From Lytechinus variegatus (lineage: Eukaryota > Echinodermata > Echinoidea > Temnopleuroida > Toxopneustidae): a stretch of 64,000 nt of DNA. Below, in pieces: positions 22,701 to 32,900 of the stretch; position 1 is the first letter of the stretch, and every line of letters starts with the position of its first letter. A program made the translations under genes and the position numbers. The stretch lies in assembly GCF_018143015.1 (NCBI RefSeq), contig NC_054743.1:25605934-25669933 (forward strand). Reading direction: 5' to 3'. The notes beneath the pieces were generated by a model, which saw only the letters and a program-made list of their open reading frames with translations, was not told the origin of the DNA and searched no databases.

Positions 22701-25700
22701 CCCGGTCACCTGTCGGTGCCCCAACCCAGGCCAATGCATGCCCGTTCACTCCTATCGGGGTGACAACCACACCCTCAGCCAGAGTCACCGTGACCCCTGG
22801 GATCTTTGGGGGAAATGAGTTCCCAGAGGAGACTCCCACCAAGTTTATAGGTAGGTTACAGGTTCAAATGGATTTTATTCCTACATGTGCATGCAGTACA
22901 AAATACATGATGGAGGGGGGGGGGATATTGGTTCCTACCTGACTACAGTACAGTTTGAAGCAAAAATTTCAAATCTTATTGATGTATGAGTCAGGGTACC
23001 CTGGTTAGTACCCCCCCAAAAAAAAAAAAAAATTGTGCATTTCCTATCTTTGTAAATAGTTTCATTCTTATATTCTACAGAGATAAAGCAAGCTATTTAT
23101 ACTATCTTTTCTCAAAGGTAAAAAAAATAGTAGTTGCAGCAAACAATTATTTCATGAGAAAGTCTTTAAGATCAAGGTTAATTGTCACCATATTATCATA
23201 TATCTAGATCTGGTACACTAATGTAAACTTACCTTTGTGAAATCATGAAATCTTAGCTCAAACCTGATAGTTCTGACAATCACTAACATAGAAATGCATA
23301 GGTGGGACAGTGTATTCATATTGCTTGGAGAAATACCCGACATTTGATGGAACTCTGTGCTTATTTTACTAATTTCTCAGCAATTACATGTTTTCTGCCA
23401 GAGCCACTTGGCACATATTTTTTATTCATACATACAAACACTTGGGTGGTAATTTTATTGGATTCTGTTCCAACTCATTTTGAGATCGTTACCACAACTG
23501 GGGGGTGTTTCACAAAGATTTAAGCATGACTTAAGTCGCACTTAAATGCCGACGCGTACATGATATGCAACGCGCGATCTTATTGATAAATACGCATTAG
23601 TGCTCGTCCCCATGACACGATCTGACCAATGCGGTCAAGCCTTTCATACCGTACGCAACTCGGTATTTAAGTGCGACTCTAAGTCATACTTAAATCTTTG
23701 TGAAGCACCCCCTGGTGTTTATTTTTAATGAACCCCTTTCTTGTTAATCAGACATGGCTTGTGATCTTCCTCGTGGTCATGCTGGACATACCAATGACTC
23801 CAGTGGATACCAGGGAGCCAAGAAGTCTCTCCAATACAAATCATCAAACAAGAATGGTTCTGCATCTGTACTGGATGCCATTCCAAGCAATCTAACAGAG
23901 GTAAGAGCACAGTACATGAAGATTGTTTGACGGAAGATGTTCCTTCTAGGGCCCGTTGCAGAAAGAGTTGCAATCAATCGCAACTCTAAAAAATCATTTG
24001 CAACTTGCTTTTCAACCAATCAACAGCGCGCATTTGGGACTTGCGGTTGAGTTTTTGACTTGCGTTTAAACGCAACTCTTTCTGCAACGGACCCCTGGGA
24101 TCCGTAACACAAAGCTAAGCAATCATTGTAGAACATATTTTTATGATTTGTTGATTGACTACAATGTATAATAATGGCAATATTAATGAGTCAGAAAGAA
24201 GAGGATCGAGGGTATTTGAATTCCAGTTCATCGTGGCTTAGCCGTGAACCAGAATAGCCTGGCGGTTGAGTCGCTGCCCAGAAATCAGTAGATGGCGGGT
24301 TCGAATCCCACTGGTTACAATTTTTTCTGACTTATGATTTTCATTAAAGATCGAGCATGCGATCTTAATATATAGGAGTAATGCCGAAAAAATTTGTTTA
24401 CAAATTATAATTTCCTCCTATTAAAAGCCTCATTCACTAATGTATAATAAATCACAAAAATCAAGCCTAAGTGTAATCTCTAAGCTTTGTGTTATAGAAC
24501 CTTGATCGGATGCAAGTCCAGTGTGTGGGTAATATTTATTAATGACTATGGCTTTGTAAGTCCCCTCCCCCCCTGTAAATGATATGTCTGAATCATGAAA
24601 AAAAAAATTGCTGTGAAATGTCATTGTTCCTTTCAAGTCTCGCACATCTTGCCCCCATGTCTGACAAAACAAAAAATAATTGAGGGCTAATAGGCTGGTT
24701 AAAATTAGGTTTGCAAGGATCAAGGAAAAATATGTATCGAGACCACAAATCAGAATATGTGTGTCTTCATTCATTGATGTATAGCAGAAGATAAATGTCA
24801 TCCAATGCATATATTACACATAAATTAGCACAATCAGTTAAAACAATGAATTTAAAACAACTGAGTATGTAGTTTTGTAGATTATTTTATGGGGAATGCA
24901 AATTTTTTAGTAGTCAACTGCCTGAATCTTAACTCCTCACATGCGCCATCATCTATTAAAGTAACCTAGCAATAATTATGACTAATTTTTTTGTGTGTCA
25001 ATGAATAGGGACTTTTCGCATTTACTACATGTACGAGGAAACTCTCTTCAACGCATCAATTCCTTTGAAAATGCAATCAAAATCACAATGGAGAGCTGAG
25101 AGGTTTTCGTCAAAAGTTTGTGGACTGGGACAGCGGATTATCTGAAGATTTGCACCAGACAAACAATTGCAAATATGTCGTCCAGAGATTCCGTCCTGTT
25201 CCACCAACTTTTGACAAAGCCTCTCAGCTCTTTATTGTGATTTGACTTGCATTTTCAAAGAAATTGGTGTGTTACTGCGTTGTACTTGTATAGAGTTTCC
25301 CCCATAGTGAATGCAAAAAGTCCAGATTGTCATGTCAGATCTCTTATACGGGATATATTATACAAATATACCAGGCTTTGAGTAAGTATAGCGGGAATTA
25401 TTTTCAGAGGTTGGACTGGCATTACTATTTTTCCCGAGGGGCGAAGGCCCGAGAGAAAAATACTAATTTGGCCAGTACAACCGAGGATAAATATATAGAA
25501 CAATAGTCTATCTACTGTTGTACACGTAGGTCATCTTTTCTTAACGCGTTGCGCAGACTGATCTACTTTTCCCGAAACCACGTGCTTAGCGGAACACGGA
25601 TTTGTACCTGCGCCGTCCCTTCTCAGGATTTGCCCGGTAGATTCAACTCGCTGACCGGTGCGCCCGAGAGATTGCATGATCTGTGTCAATGATCTGTGAC

Positions 25701-28700
25701 GCCAATGATGGAATAGTCAACTATTCCATCATTGACGTCACAGAATAGCACATTTTCTTTGGTGGGCGTTTCATTTTCGACATCATCGCAAAATAGTGAG
25801 AATATGTTTGGTCACATTATGCTATTCAAACCAATCAGCATACAGGATTTAATTTATGTAGCATTTCACATTAATTTACAATTCGAAACTTTGAATTTGC
25901 AGAATGATGACCAGTTTGGGACCCCTCAACCTCCGGAGCTTACAGCTAGATGGGATTTCACCTCTATCCAAGCACCAATCCCAAGCCAGCCAGAGTTCAC
26001 CATGGCTTCAGACAAGCTACCAAACAAACCTGATATGTTTGCTAATCTGGGCCATCAAACCGATACACCTCCCACCCCAGAAATGACTGCCAAGTGGAAT
26101 ATTAGGTCAGTTGGTCCTTTGTGTGATTTTTACTTGTATTTCTTTTCTGTGGCTACAAATTTCACTATTTCAAGACAAAGCCACTTTTTGACAGGATGTA
26201 TTTCTATATTACTCTGTAAATGGAAAACTAAATTTAAAAAGAGTGCTACAAATCTCCAAGCCAAGTGAAGGGGCATCAAAGCCAGTAAAAAGGGCATCCG
26301 CAGTATGAACTGTAATGGACTTAGATTAATTGATTCCCATACTTTATGGGATAGTGTGGGATTCAATAACAAAAGCTGATGTATTAGACCAGCTACTATG
26401 ATGAGCTTGAAATTCTGCATGTGTTGGAGTTGAACATGCATAATCTTCAACTCCAGGGCATTAGTTTTTTGCCTGCTTCATGAACTGGATTTTGTAGGTT
26501 TATTTTTTATTTTTTGCTGAATTATTGTACCAAAGACCTTGTAAATAGGAAATTCTGCCATTCAGTGAGGTGATCAGCGTAAGATTTGAGAGGGGTAAAA
26601 ATAACACATTATGCAGGTCCTGCTAAAGCCATCTACATATCACAAATAGCTTGAGTGGCTACCCTAGGTAAATAATAGATATCATTATAGTTATTTCAGC
26701 CTTTCTGTGTTTTTTACTCTGATCTTTCTTCTTGCAATCAGAACCAGCTCCAAAGCCTTTGGTGACCTTGCACCCTCTGAACCCTCTTTCATCATGGAGG
26801 AACCTGTCCGCCTGACCTCAAACGAACCCAAACAGACACCAGAGGAACCCCAGCGTCTCTACATCGAGAAACCACAGCCTTCCCTGGATGATATGCCGGA
26901 AACACCTCCTGGATTTTCTGGAAAGCTTGGCGACTCCAAGTCGTTTGATCTATCAAGGTTCATGGCTGATGAGATGCCAAAGACACCTGAGCTTACCATG
27001 TCTTACACCAGGTATAGATGAATTCTCCTTTAACCAGTTCACTACTGAATTATAAATGTCCTGTAGGCTTTGTATATGGTCCATCTGGGTCTAGTAGGCA
27101 ATTGGTTTCCACAAAGAAGGAACCATGAATCTTGTCTGTTTGATCTACAGACAAGTTCCTTCCATGTCAGTCCAAGCATCTTTCAGACCAATTATAATAT
27201 GTCTATATTCATATTTTTCTTGATGGTGTAGTTTCTCCCAAAATGAAATTACTATAACTATGTACTAATTCACTTGTGTTAGTTATTGTATGTTTTACTT
27301 GTGTACTGTATAATTATTATGAACATGTCTTGGTGGTTTAATTCTATGAAATATTAGCATAAAGAGTAAAATAAAATTGTTGCACATTTGTTAAATTAAA
27401 AGGTGAATTTCAAGACTTCAATATTTTGCATGTAGTGTAATAATTCACATTTTTTTTCTTTTGCCGTCTCTGATATTTCACAGATATGTTGATCCACGGA
27501 TGCAACCTGCTAATGTGTCAAAGTCAGTTGTAGACACCATCCCTGAGAGACCTTCAGGTCACAACCATGCAGTGAAAGTGGAAGAACCTATGCAAAGCCA
27601 ATATCCTGAACCTGAGGAGTATGTATACATTGAAATGAAAATAAAACAAATAATACACAGGGTCTCATGGCAATTTTGCCCCCGAAATGCCCTAAAGAGC
27701 CATGGAAAGTTCAAAAGAGCCTCTTAATATCCCCATTCACTGCCCTGTTATATCTTATCCAATGTTACAGATTTAGGCAGTAGGTTTTGAAAAATAAAAT
27801 CTAAAAAATAATATTTTTTTTTTGCCTGTATTGAAATCATGTTGTGGATAACAGGAGGACAAAAAAAGGTCATCTAGTGAAATAGTGATATGAAACAAGT
27901 GCAATGGGAAAATATGAAAATGAATAAATAAATAAATGGTAGGAAGATGGGATGAAGTAATCTGATGTGGCAATTGAATTCGAATTGAGCCTGACAGACA
28001 GGCTTGGGGACTTAGATAAGCAATTTAACCCTAAATAGACTGGGCTAATTTGATGCTTAAGCAGATTAGGGGGAGCTGATTCAGCCCCCCCCCTCCCCTT
28101 ATGATCTCTGCCATCGATTGCGCAATCGTGAAAAAAATTGGGATGAGTGTTACCCATAGCATAATCTACAAAATTATAAGATCAAAGTCTGTGAAAAATC
28201 TCATTGCTGATTTATAAGATATTGCCCAGAAAATGCAAATTTTTTATTCACATAGACTCTTTATAGGAATCCGATCAAATATACCTTTTTTTAAATAAAT
28301 TGCGCATTGAGATCTGATTTGTGTTTTTACTGTTATTTTCATGCATGTACTTCTCCATAACTCTCTCTGTCATTCAGCATAGCCTTTGTTGCCATGGTAA
28401 TGAATGATGAGTTCTCCAAGCAGTCATCTCACATGAAGAGAATCCTTCCTCTAACCCTAGTCAATGAGACCATCGACTGCATCAATACCATCCTCAACAT
28501 CAAACACAAACGTGGTATGTAATATTTAATTCCAGAACTTTCTTCATGATGATCGCTATGAACTTCATCAGCAACAACTAAGCCTGAGTCGAATCAGTTT
28601 TAAAATTGGTGTTCGATCGATGTCATCGAGCGCCGGTGCAGATTTTAAAAAATCGGTGCATCAAAAAAAAAATGTGTTGGCCGGCCGATTCGTTTGGTTT

Positions 28701-29130
28701 ATACAATCAATCATCATAATTAACAGAAATGTCCAACTAAACTATCGAATTAAAGCTGTTGAACACCGGTTTTCAAAATAATTGATATGACTCAGGCTTA
28801 GTAACAACGTACCCCTTAAATTTGCCTGCTCGGCAACCGGGCAGGTTGCACGTGGGTAATACCCACAAAATCACTCACTCACCATGCTTGGAATGATGTG
28901 GCAGTGCCTTTACTTTGTGATTGGAAAGAAAATACACTATATGCTGTTTGAATTTTCTGATACATTTTTGTCATCTAGGTGATGGTGTTTACTTGACCGA
29001 TGAGGATGTCCAGATGCTGAGCCTGGGGTCAAAGTCTAAGGCCATGCTTCTTTTCCTCATCACCATCAAGAGACTTATGAGTGAGAAGCAGCCAGGCACA
29101 TCAGAAGTATTATATTATCCAATCTTCTAA
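16750..29130 (+). CDS. SKA3: SKA3, spindle and kinetochore-associated protein 3 (12 exons, complete)
   Basis: Subunit of the SKA complex, which binds microtubules and stabilises kinetochore attachment in mitosis. Exons by splice site and phase: 16750-16917, 18489-18651, 20137-20251, 20873-21058, 22128-22310, 22687-22850, 23752-23900, 25903-26105, 26742-27011, 27484-27618, 28378-28514 and 28979-29130. They sum to 1857 nt, or 618 aa, with all junctions GT/AG and in phase. Residues 1-110 match the SKA3 core helices, including VLRRMQADAHNVK and LLEGYLQQYGYQP (human has IREYFQKYGYSP). TPRLEDFGL (residue 111) and TPKLEDFGL (residue 173) match the repeated SKA3 motif. About a dozen further Thr-Pro sites suggest CDK control of NDC80 binding. 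Exons 11-12 (residues 523-618) add a tail like the SKA1 microtubule-binding domain. It is longer than human SKA3 (412 aa). The LINE lies 0.6 kb upstream. Confidence 0.88.
16995..17012. repeat. Perfect 18-bp palindrome in SKA3 intron 1
   Basis: ACTAACGTTAACGTTAGT is its own reverse complement, and the pairing continues imperfectly outward (CACTTCGC against GTGCGAGTG). It lies 80 bp after the exon 1 donor. It may be a small MITE remnant or a binding site for a dimeric factor; nothing decides between these. Confidence 0.6.
17118..18304. mobile_element. TTAA foldback MITE, copy 2, with internal insertions, filling SKA3 intron 1
   Basis: It is bounded by TTAA at 17114-17117 and 18305-18308, with the same GGACAAG and CTTGACCT termini and arm sequences as the copy at 8047-8652. 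The length is about twice that of the other copies. One insertion is at 17231-17374; the centre (about 17585-18225) is also foreign to the family, with GC-rich sequence not seen in copies 1 and 3. It occupies most of SKA3 intron 1 (16918-18488). Confidence 0.8.
17231..17374. mobile_element. 144-bp insertion flanked by an 18-bp duplication
   Basis: The flanks 17213-17230 and 17375-17392 are identical (ATCAAATGTAAAATGAGA), and the other copies of the host MITE have this sequence once. Inside, an inverted GGGAACCAC motif lies near each end and once more in the middle. There is no poly-A tail or tRNA box. An 18-bp duplication is long for a cut-and-paste element, so the mechanism is unclear. Confidence 0.65.
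18823..18890. repeat. Three tandem copies of a 21-22-bp unit
   Basis: GTGCATTTTTTGTGCAGCAC-like units are repeated three times with small changes in SKA3 intron 2. A short minisatellite; no function inferred. Confidence 0.75.
19098..19269. mobile_element. Foldback MITE in SKA3 intron 2
   Basis: The outer arms are a perfect 16-bp inverted repeat (CAATTAATGCACATTT), and the inner arms continue to pair (GACGATGC with GCATCGTC, CTCGGGCATT with AATACCCTCGAG). The total is about 172 bp. A second inverted motif, TATAAAACGGGT, at about 18738 and 19086 suggests another degenerate element just to the left. Confidence 0.65.
21375..21602 (-). mobile_element. tRNA-derived SINE in SKA3 intron 4
   Basis: Read on the minus strand, the head has TGGTCTAGTGG (A box) and GGGTTTGAATCC (B box). 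A body with ATCCACACTGTGCCGC and CTCTACCCAGGTGAG follows, and the tail is an ATTGTT-like repeat near 21378. Body plus repeat tail is characteristic of echinoderm and other deuterostome SINEs. It is inserted antisense to SKA3. Confidence 0.75.
21779..21856 (+). ncRNA. Near-perfect 32-bp hairpin in SKA3 intron 4, pre-miRNA-like or tiny MITE
   Basis: Arms 21779-21810 and 21825-21856 pair over 32 positions with a single G-U wobble and a 14-nt loop. The size fits a microRNA precursor, but near-perfect pairing without bulges also fits a young MITE or a hairpin-siRNA source. No mature-miRNA family was recognised. Confidence 0.4.
23502..23711. mobile_element. Foldback MITE in SKA3 intron 6
   Basis: Inverted arms of about 50 bp begin GGGGTGTTTCACAAAGATT on the left and end in its near-inverse on the right; a GC-richer centre lies between. 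Total about 210 bp, lying directly before exon 7. Confidence 0.8.
23948..24094. mobile_element. Foldback MITE in SKA3 intron 7
   Basis: The inverted ends GGGCCCGTTGCAGAAAGAG and its near-inverse enclose internal inverted AGTTGC/GCAACT blocks. About 147 bp, starting 48 bp after the exon 7 donor. It abuts the next foldback at 24097. Confidence 0.78.
24097..24501. mobile_element. Foldback element with CCGTAACACAAAG ends, enclosing a tRNA-like head
   Basis: The left end GGGATCCGTAACACAAAGC and the right end, inverse of GGTTCTATAACACAAAGC, pair, and the next ~70 bp pair loosely. In the middle, 24247-24322 has a tRNA-like fold: GTGAACCAG with CTGGTTAC as acceptor arms, TAGCCTGGCGG as A box and GGTTCGAATCC as B box. 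This is either a SINE inserted in a MITE or a tRNA-headed composite. Fragments of the same terminus appear near 6188 and 62337. Confidence 0.55.
25008..25322. mobile_element. Foldback MITE in SKA3 intron 7
   Basis: The outer arms carry GGGACTTTTCGCATTTACTA and its near-inverse. The inner arms pair through TTTGAAAATGCAA/TTGCATTTTCAAA and AGAGCTGAGAGG/CCTCTCAGCTCT. Total about 315 bp with no coding frame. Confidence 0.75.
25693..25743. repeat. Palindromic hairpin containing a CRE-type TGACGTCA
   Basis: Two 24-bp arms pair around a 2-3-nt centre with one mismatch. The right arm contains the palindrome TGACGTCA (25733-25740), the CREB/ATF consensus. It is probably the end of a transposon copy, lying about 160 bp before SKA3 exon 8. 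Confidence 0.65.
28578..28802. mobile_element. Foldback MITE in SKA3 intron 11
   Basis: The inverted ends are CTAAGCCTGAGTC and its inverse, followed by partly paired arms (GGTGTTCGA with GAACACCGG). About 225 bp, between the two exons encoding the SKA1-like domain. Confidence 0.65.
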
Positions 29131-29208
29131 AGCAAAGCTAAGGTCATGCTTATCTTCCTTATCAGTATAAAGAGACTTCTGAGTGAGCCTGGCACATCAG
29201 GCCCTCTC
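29131..29208 (+). pseudogene. Decayed duplicate of SKA3 exon 12
   Basis: This 78-bp stretch begins directly after the SKA3 stop codon and matches exon 12 at 29030-29108, with a 6-bp in-frame deletion. It still reads KVMLIFLISIKRLLSE against AMLLFLITIKRLMSE, in the same frame as exon 12. A third, weaker copy lies at about 29519-29567 (ATTACTATCAAGACC, GGAAGCAGCCAGGCA). It is either 3' UTR or a decayed alternative last exon. Confidence 0.75.
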
Positions 29209-29954
29209 TTACAAAAAGTTACGATTGATCCAATCAATCACAAATATGGATGGCCAGCAATGTCAACATCTAACATGCAAATTTGTTCAAAATATTTCCT
29301 AGATACGATGTATATTAATGCATTCATCGATCTCTTAAGACAAAATGGTAATTAGACCATCCAGGCATTAGATTACACCAAATGATAGAAAAGGTGATGG
29401 TTTGACCAAATGTTAATTTGACCAAATTGATAGTAGACAGAATGTGTTTAACCATGGTTGTGTTAGATGATCTGATAATTAGAGCATCTGCTAGTAGAAA
29501 TAGGGGATACAAATCGTTTTCATTACTATCAAGACCTTTGGGTTGGAAGCAGCCAGGCAAAAGAAGAGAAAAGGAAAGTCAGCAATGACGAAAATAAAAG
29601 AATGTATGAGGAGAATTCTATGTCAAAACATTACTGGGGGTAACTCTTTATTGGAAATGTTCATTATCTGTACAGGGAAGTGTCCCATGATGCACCTACT
29701 CAGTGATTTTTTTTACAGATGCAAGGATTTCAGTAGCTTATAGCAATAATCATTTGAAATCATTGACTTCTTTTACTTCATGAAACAACCCCTTGATCTG
29801 TTTTTTTTTCCTGGAGTTATCAGGGAACTTGAAAAAAAAAATATTCTGAAAATAATCCTGAAACGAAAATGGGTAAATCCAACAATTTTCCCATAATTAG
29901 TTACCCAGTACCACCTAAGTACTAAAAAGTCAGACTTTCAGATTTTCATTTTTG

Positions 29955-32900
29955 TCTCACCTGCGAAGCAAAGTGAGACTATAGGCGCCGCTTTTCCGAC
30001 GGCGACGGCGGCGGCGGCGTCAACATCAAATCTTAACCTGAGGTTAAGTTTTTGAAATGACATCATAACTTAGAAAGTATATGGACCTAGTTAATAAAAC
30101 TTGGCCATAAGGTTAATCAAGTATTACTGAACATCCTATTAGAGTTTCATATCACATGACCAAGGTCAAAGGTCATTTAGGGTCAATGAACTTAGACCAT
30201 GTTGGAGGAATCAACATCGAAATCTTAACCTGAGGTTAAGTTTTTGAAATGTCATCATAACTTAGAAAATATATGGACATAGTTCATGAAACTTGGACAT
30301 AAGGTTAATCAAGTATCAATGAACATCCTGCATGAGTTTCACGTCACATGACCAAGGTCAAAGGTCATTTAGGGTCAATGAACTTTGGACGAATTGGGGA
30401 TATCTGTTGAATTCCCATCATAACTTTGAAAGTTTATGGATCTGATTCATGAAACTTGGACATAATAGTAATCAAGCATCACTGAACATTTTGTGCAAGT
30501 TTCAGGTCACATGATCAAGGTCAAAGGTCATTTAGGGTCAATGAACTTTGGCTGAATTGGGGATATCTGTTGAATTCCCATCATAACTTTGAAAGTTTAT
30601 GGATCTGATTCATGAAACTTGGACATAATAGTAATCAAGCATCACTGAACATTTTGTGCAAGTTTCAGGTCTCATGATTAAGGTCAAAGGTCATTTAGGG
30701 TCAATGAACTTTGGCCGAATCGGGGGTATATGTTGAATTACCATCATAACTTTGAAAGTTTATGGATCTGATTCATGAAACTTGGACATAATAGTAATCA
30801 AGCATCACTGAACATTTTGTGCAAGTTTCAGGTCTCATGATTAAGGTCAAAGGTCATTTAGGGTCAATGAACTTTGGCCAAATTGGGGATATCTGTTGAA
30901 TTCCCATCATAACTTTGAAAGTTTATGGATCTGATTCATGAAACTTGGACATAATAGTAATCAAGCATCACTGAACATTTTGTGCAAGTTTCAGGTCACA
31001 TGATCAAGGTCAAAGGTCATTTAGGGTCAATGAACTTAGACCATGTTGGAGGAATCAACATCGAAATCTTAACCTGAGGTTAAGTTTTTGAAATGTCATC
31101 ATAACTTAGAAAATATATGGACCTAGTTCATGAAACTTGGACATAAGGTTAATCAAGTATCAATGAACATCCTGCATGAGTTTCACGTCACATGACCAAG
31201 GTCAAAGGTCATTTAGGGTCAATGAACTTTGGACGAATTGGGGATATCTGTTGAATTCCCATCATAACTTTGAAAGTTTATGGATCTGATTCATGAAACT
31301 TGGACATAATAGTAATCAAGCATCACTGAACATTTTGTGCAAGTTTCAGGTCACATGATCAAGGTCAAAGGTCATTTAGGGTCAATGAACTTTGGCTGAA
31401 TTGGGGATATCTGTTGAATTCCCATCATAACTTTGAAAGTTTAGGGATCTGATTCATGAAACTTGGACATAATAGTAATCAAGCATCACTGAACATTTTG
31501 TGCAAGTTTCAGGTCTCATGATTAAGGTCAAAGGTCATTTAGGGTCAATGAACTTTGGCCGAATCGGGGGTATCTGTTGAATTACCATCATAACTTTGAA
31601 AGTTTATGGATCTGATTCATGAAACTTGGACATAATAGTAATCAAGCATCACTGAACATTTTGTGCAAGTTTCAGGTCTCATGATTAAGGTCAAAGGTCA
31701 TTTAGGGTCAATGAACTTTGGCCGAATCGGGGTATATGTTGAATTACCATCATAACTTTGAAAGTTTATGGATCTGATTCATGAAACTTGGACATAATAG
31801 TAATCAAGCATCACTGAACATTTTGTGCAAGTTTCAGGTCACATGATCAAGGTCAAAGGTCATTTAGGGTCAATGAACTTTGGCCGAATCGGGGGTATCT
31901 GTTGAATTACCATCATAACTTTGAAAGTTTATGGATCTGATTCATGAAACTTGGACATAATAGTAATCAAGCATCACTGAACCTTTTGTGCAAGTTTCAG
32001 GTCACATGATCAAGGTCAAAGGTCATTTAGGGTCAATGAACTTTGGCCGAATTGGGGATATCTGTTGAATTCCCATCATAACTTTGAAAGTTTATGGATC
32101 TGATTCATGAAACTTGGACATAATAGTAATCAAGCATCACTGAACATTTTGTGCAAGTTTCAGGTCTCATGATTAAGGTCAAAGGTCATTTAGGGTCAAT
32201 GAACTTTGGCCGAATCGGGGGTATCTGTTGAATTACCATCATAACTTTGAAAGTTTATGGATCTGATTCATGAAACTTGGACATAATAGTAATCAAGCAT
32301 CACTGAACATTTTGTGCAAGTTTCAGGTCACATGATCAAGGTCAAAGGTCATTTAGGGTCAATGAACTTAGATCATGTTGGAGGAATCAACATCGAAATC
32401 TTAACCTGAGGTTAAGTTTTTGAAATGTCATCATAACTTAGAAAATATATGGACATAGTTCATGAAACTTGGACATAAGGTTAATCAAGTATCAATGAAC
32501 ATCCTGCATGAGTTTCACGTCACATGACCAAGGTCAAAGGTCATTTAGGGTCAATGAACTTTGGACGAATTGGGGATATCTGTTGAATTCCCATCATAAC
32601 TTTGAAAGTTTATGGATCTGATTCATGAAACTTGGACATAATAGTAATCAAGCATCACTGAACATTTTGTGCAAGTTTCAGGTCACATGATCAAGGTCAA
32701 AGGTCATTTAGGGTCAATGAACTTTGGCTGAATTGGGGATATCTGTTGAATTCCCATCATAACTTTGAAAGTTTATGGATCTGATTCATGAAACTTGGAC
32801 ATAATAGTAATCAAGCATCACTGAACATTTTGTGCAAGTTTCAGGTCTCATGATTAAGGTCAAAGGTCATTTAGGGTCAATGAACTTTGGCCGAATCGGG

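Noticed and set aside
24247-24322. Possible tRNA gene inside the foldback at 24097
   Set aside because: The acceptor arms and boxes are present but the anticodon stem is poor and the position is inside a MITE; a SINE-type head fits better.
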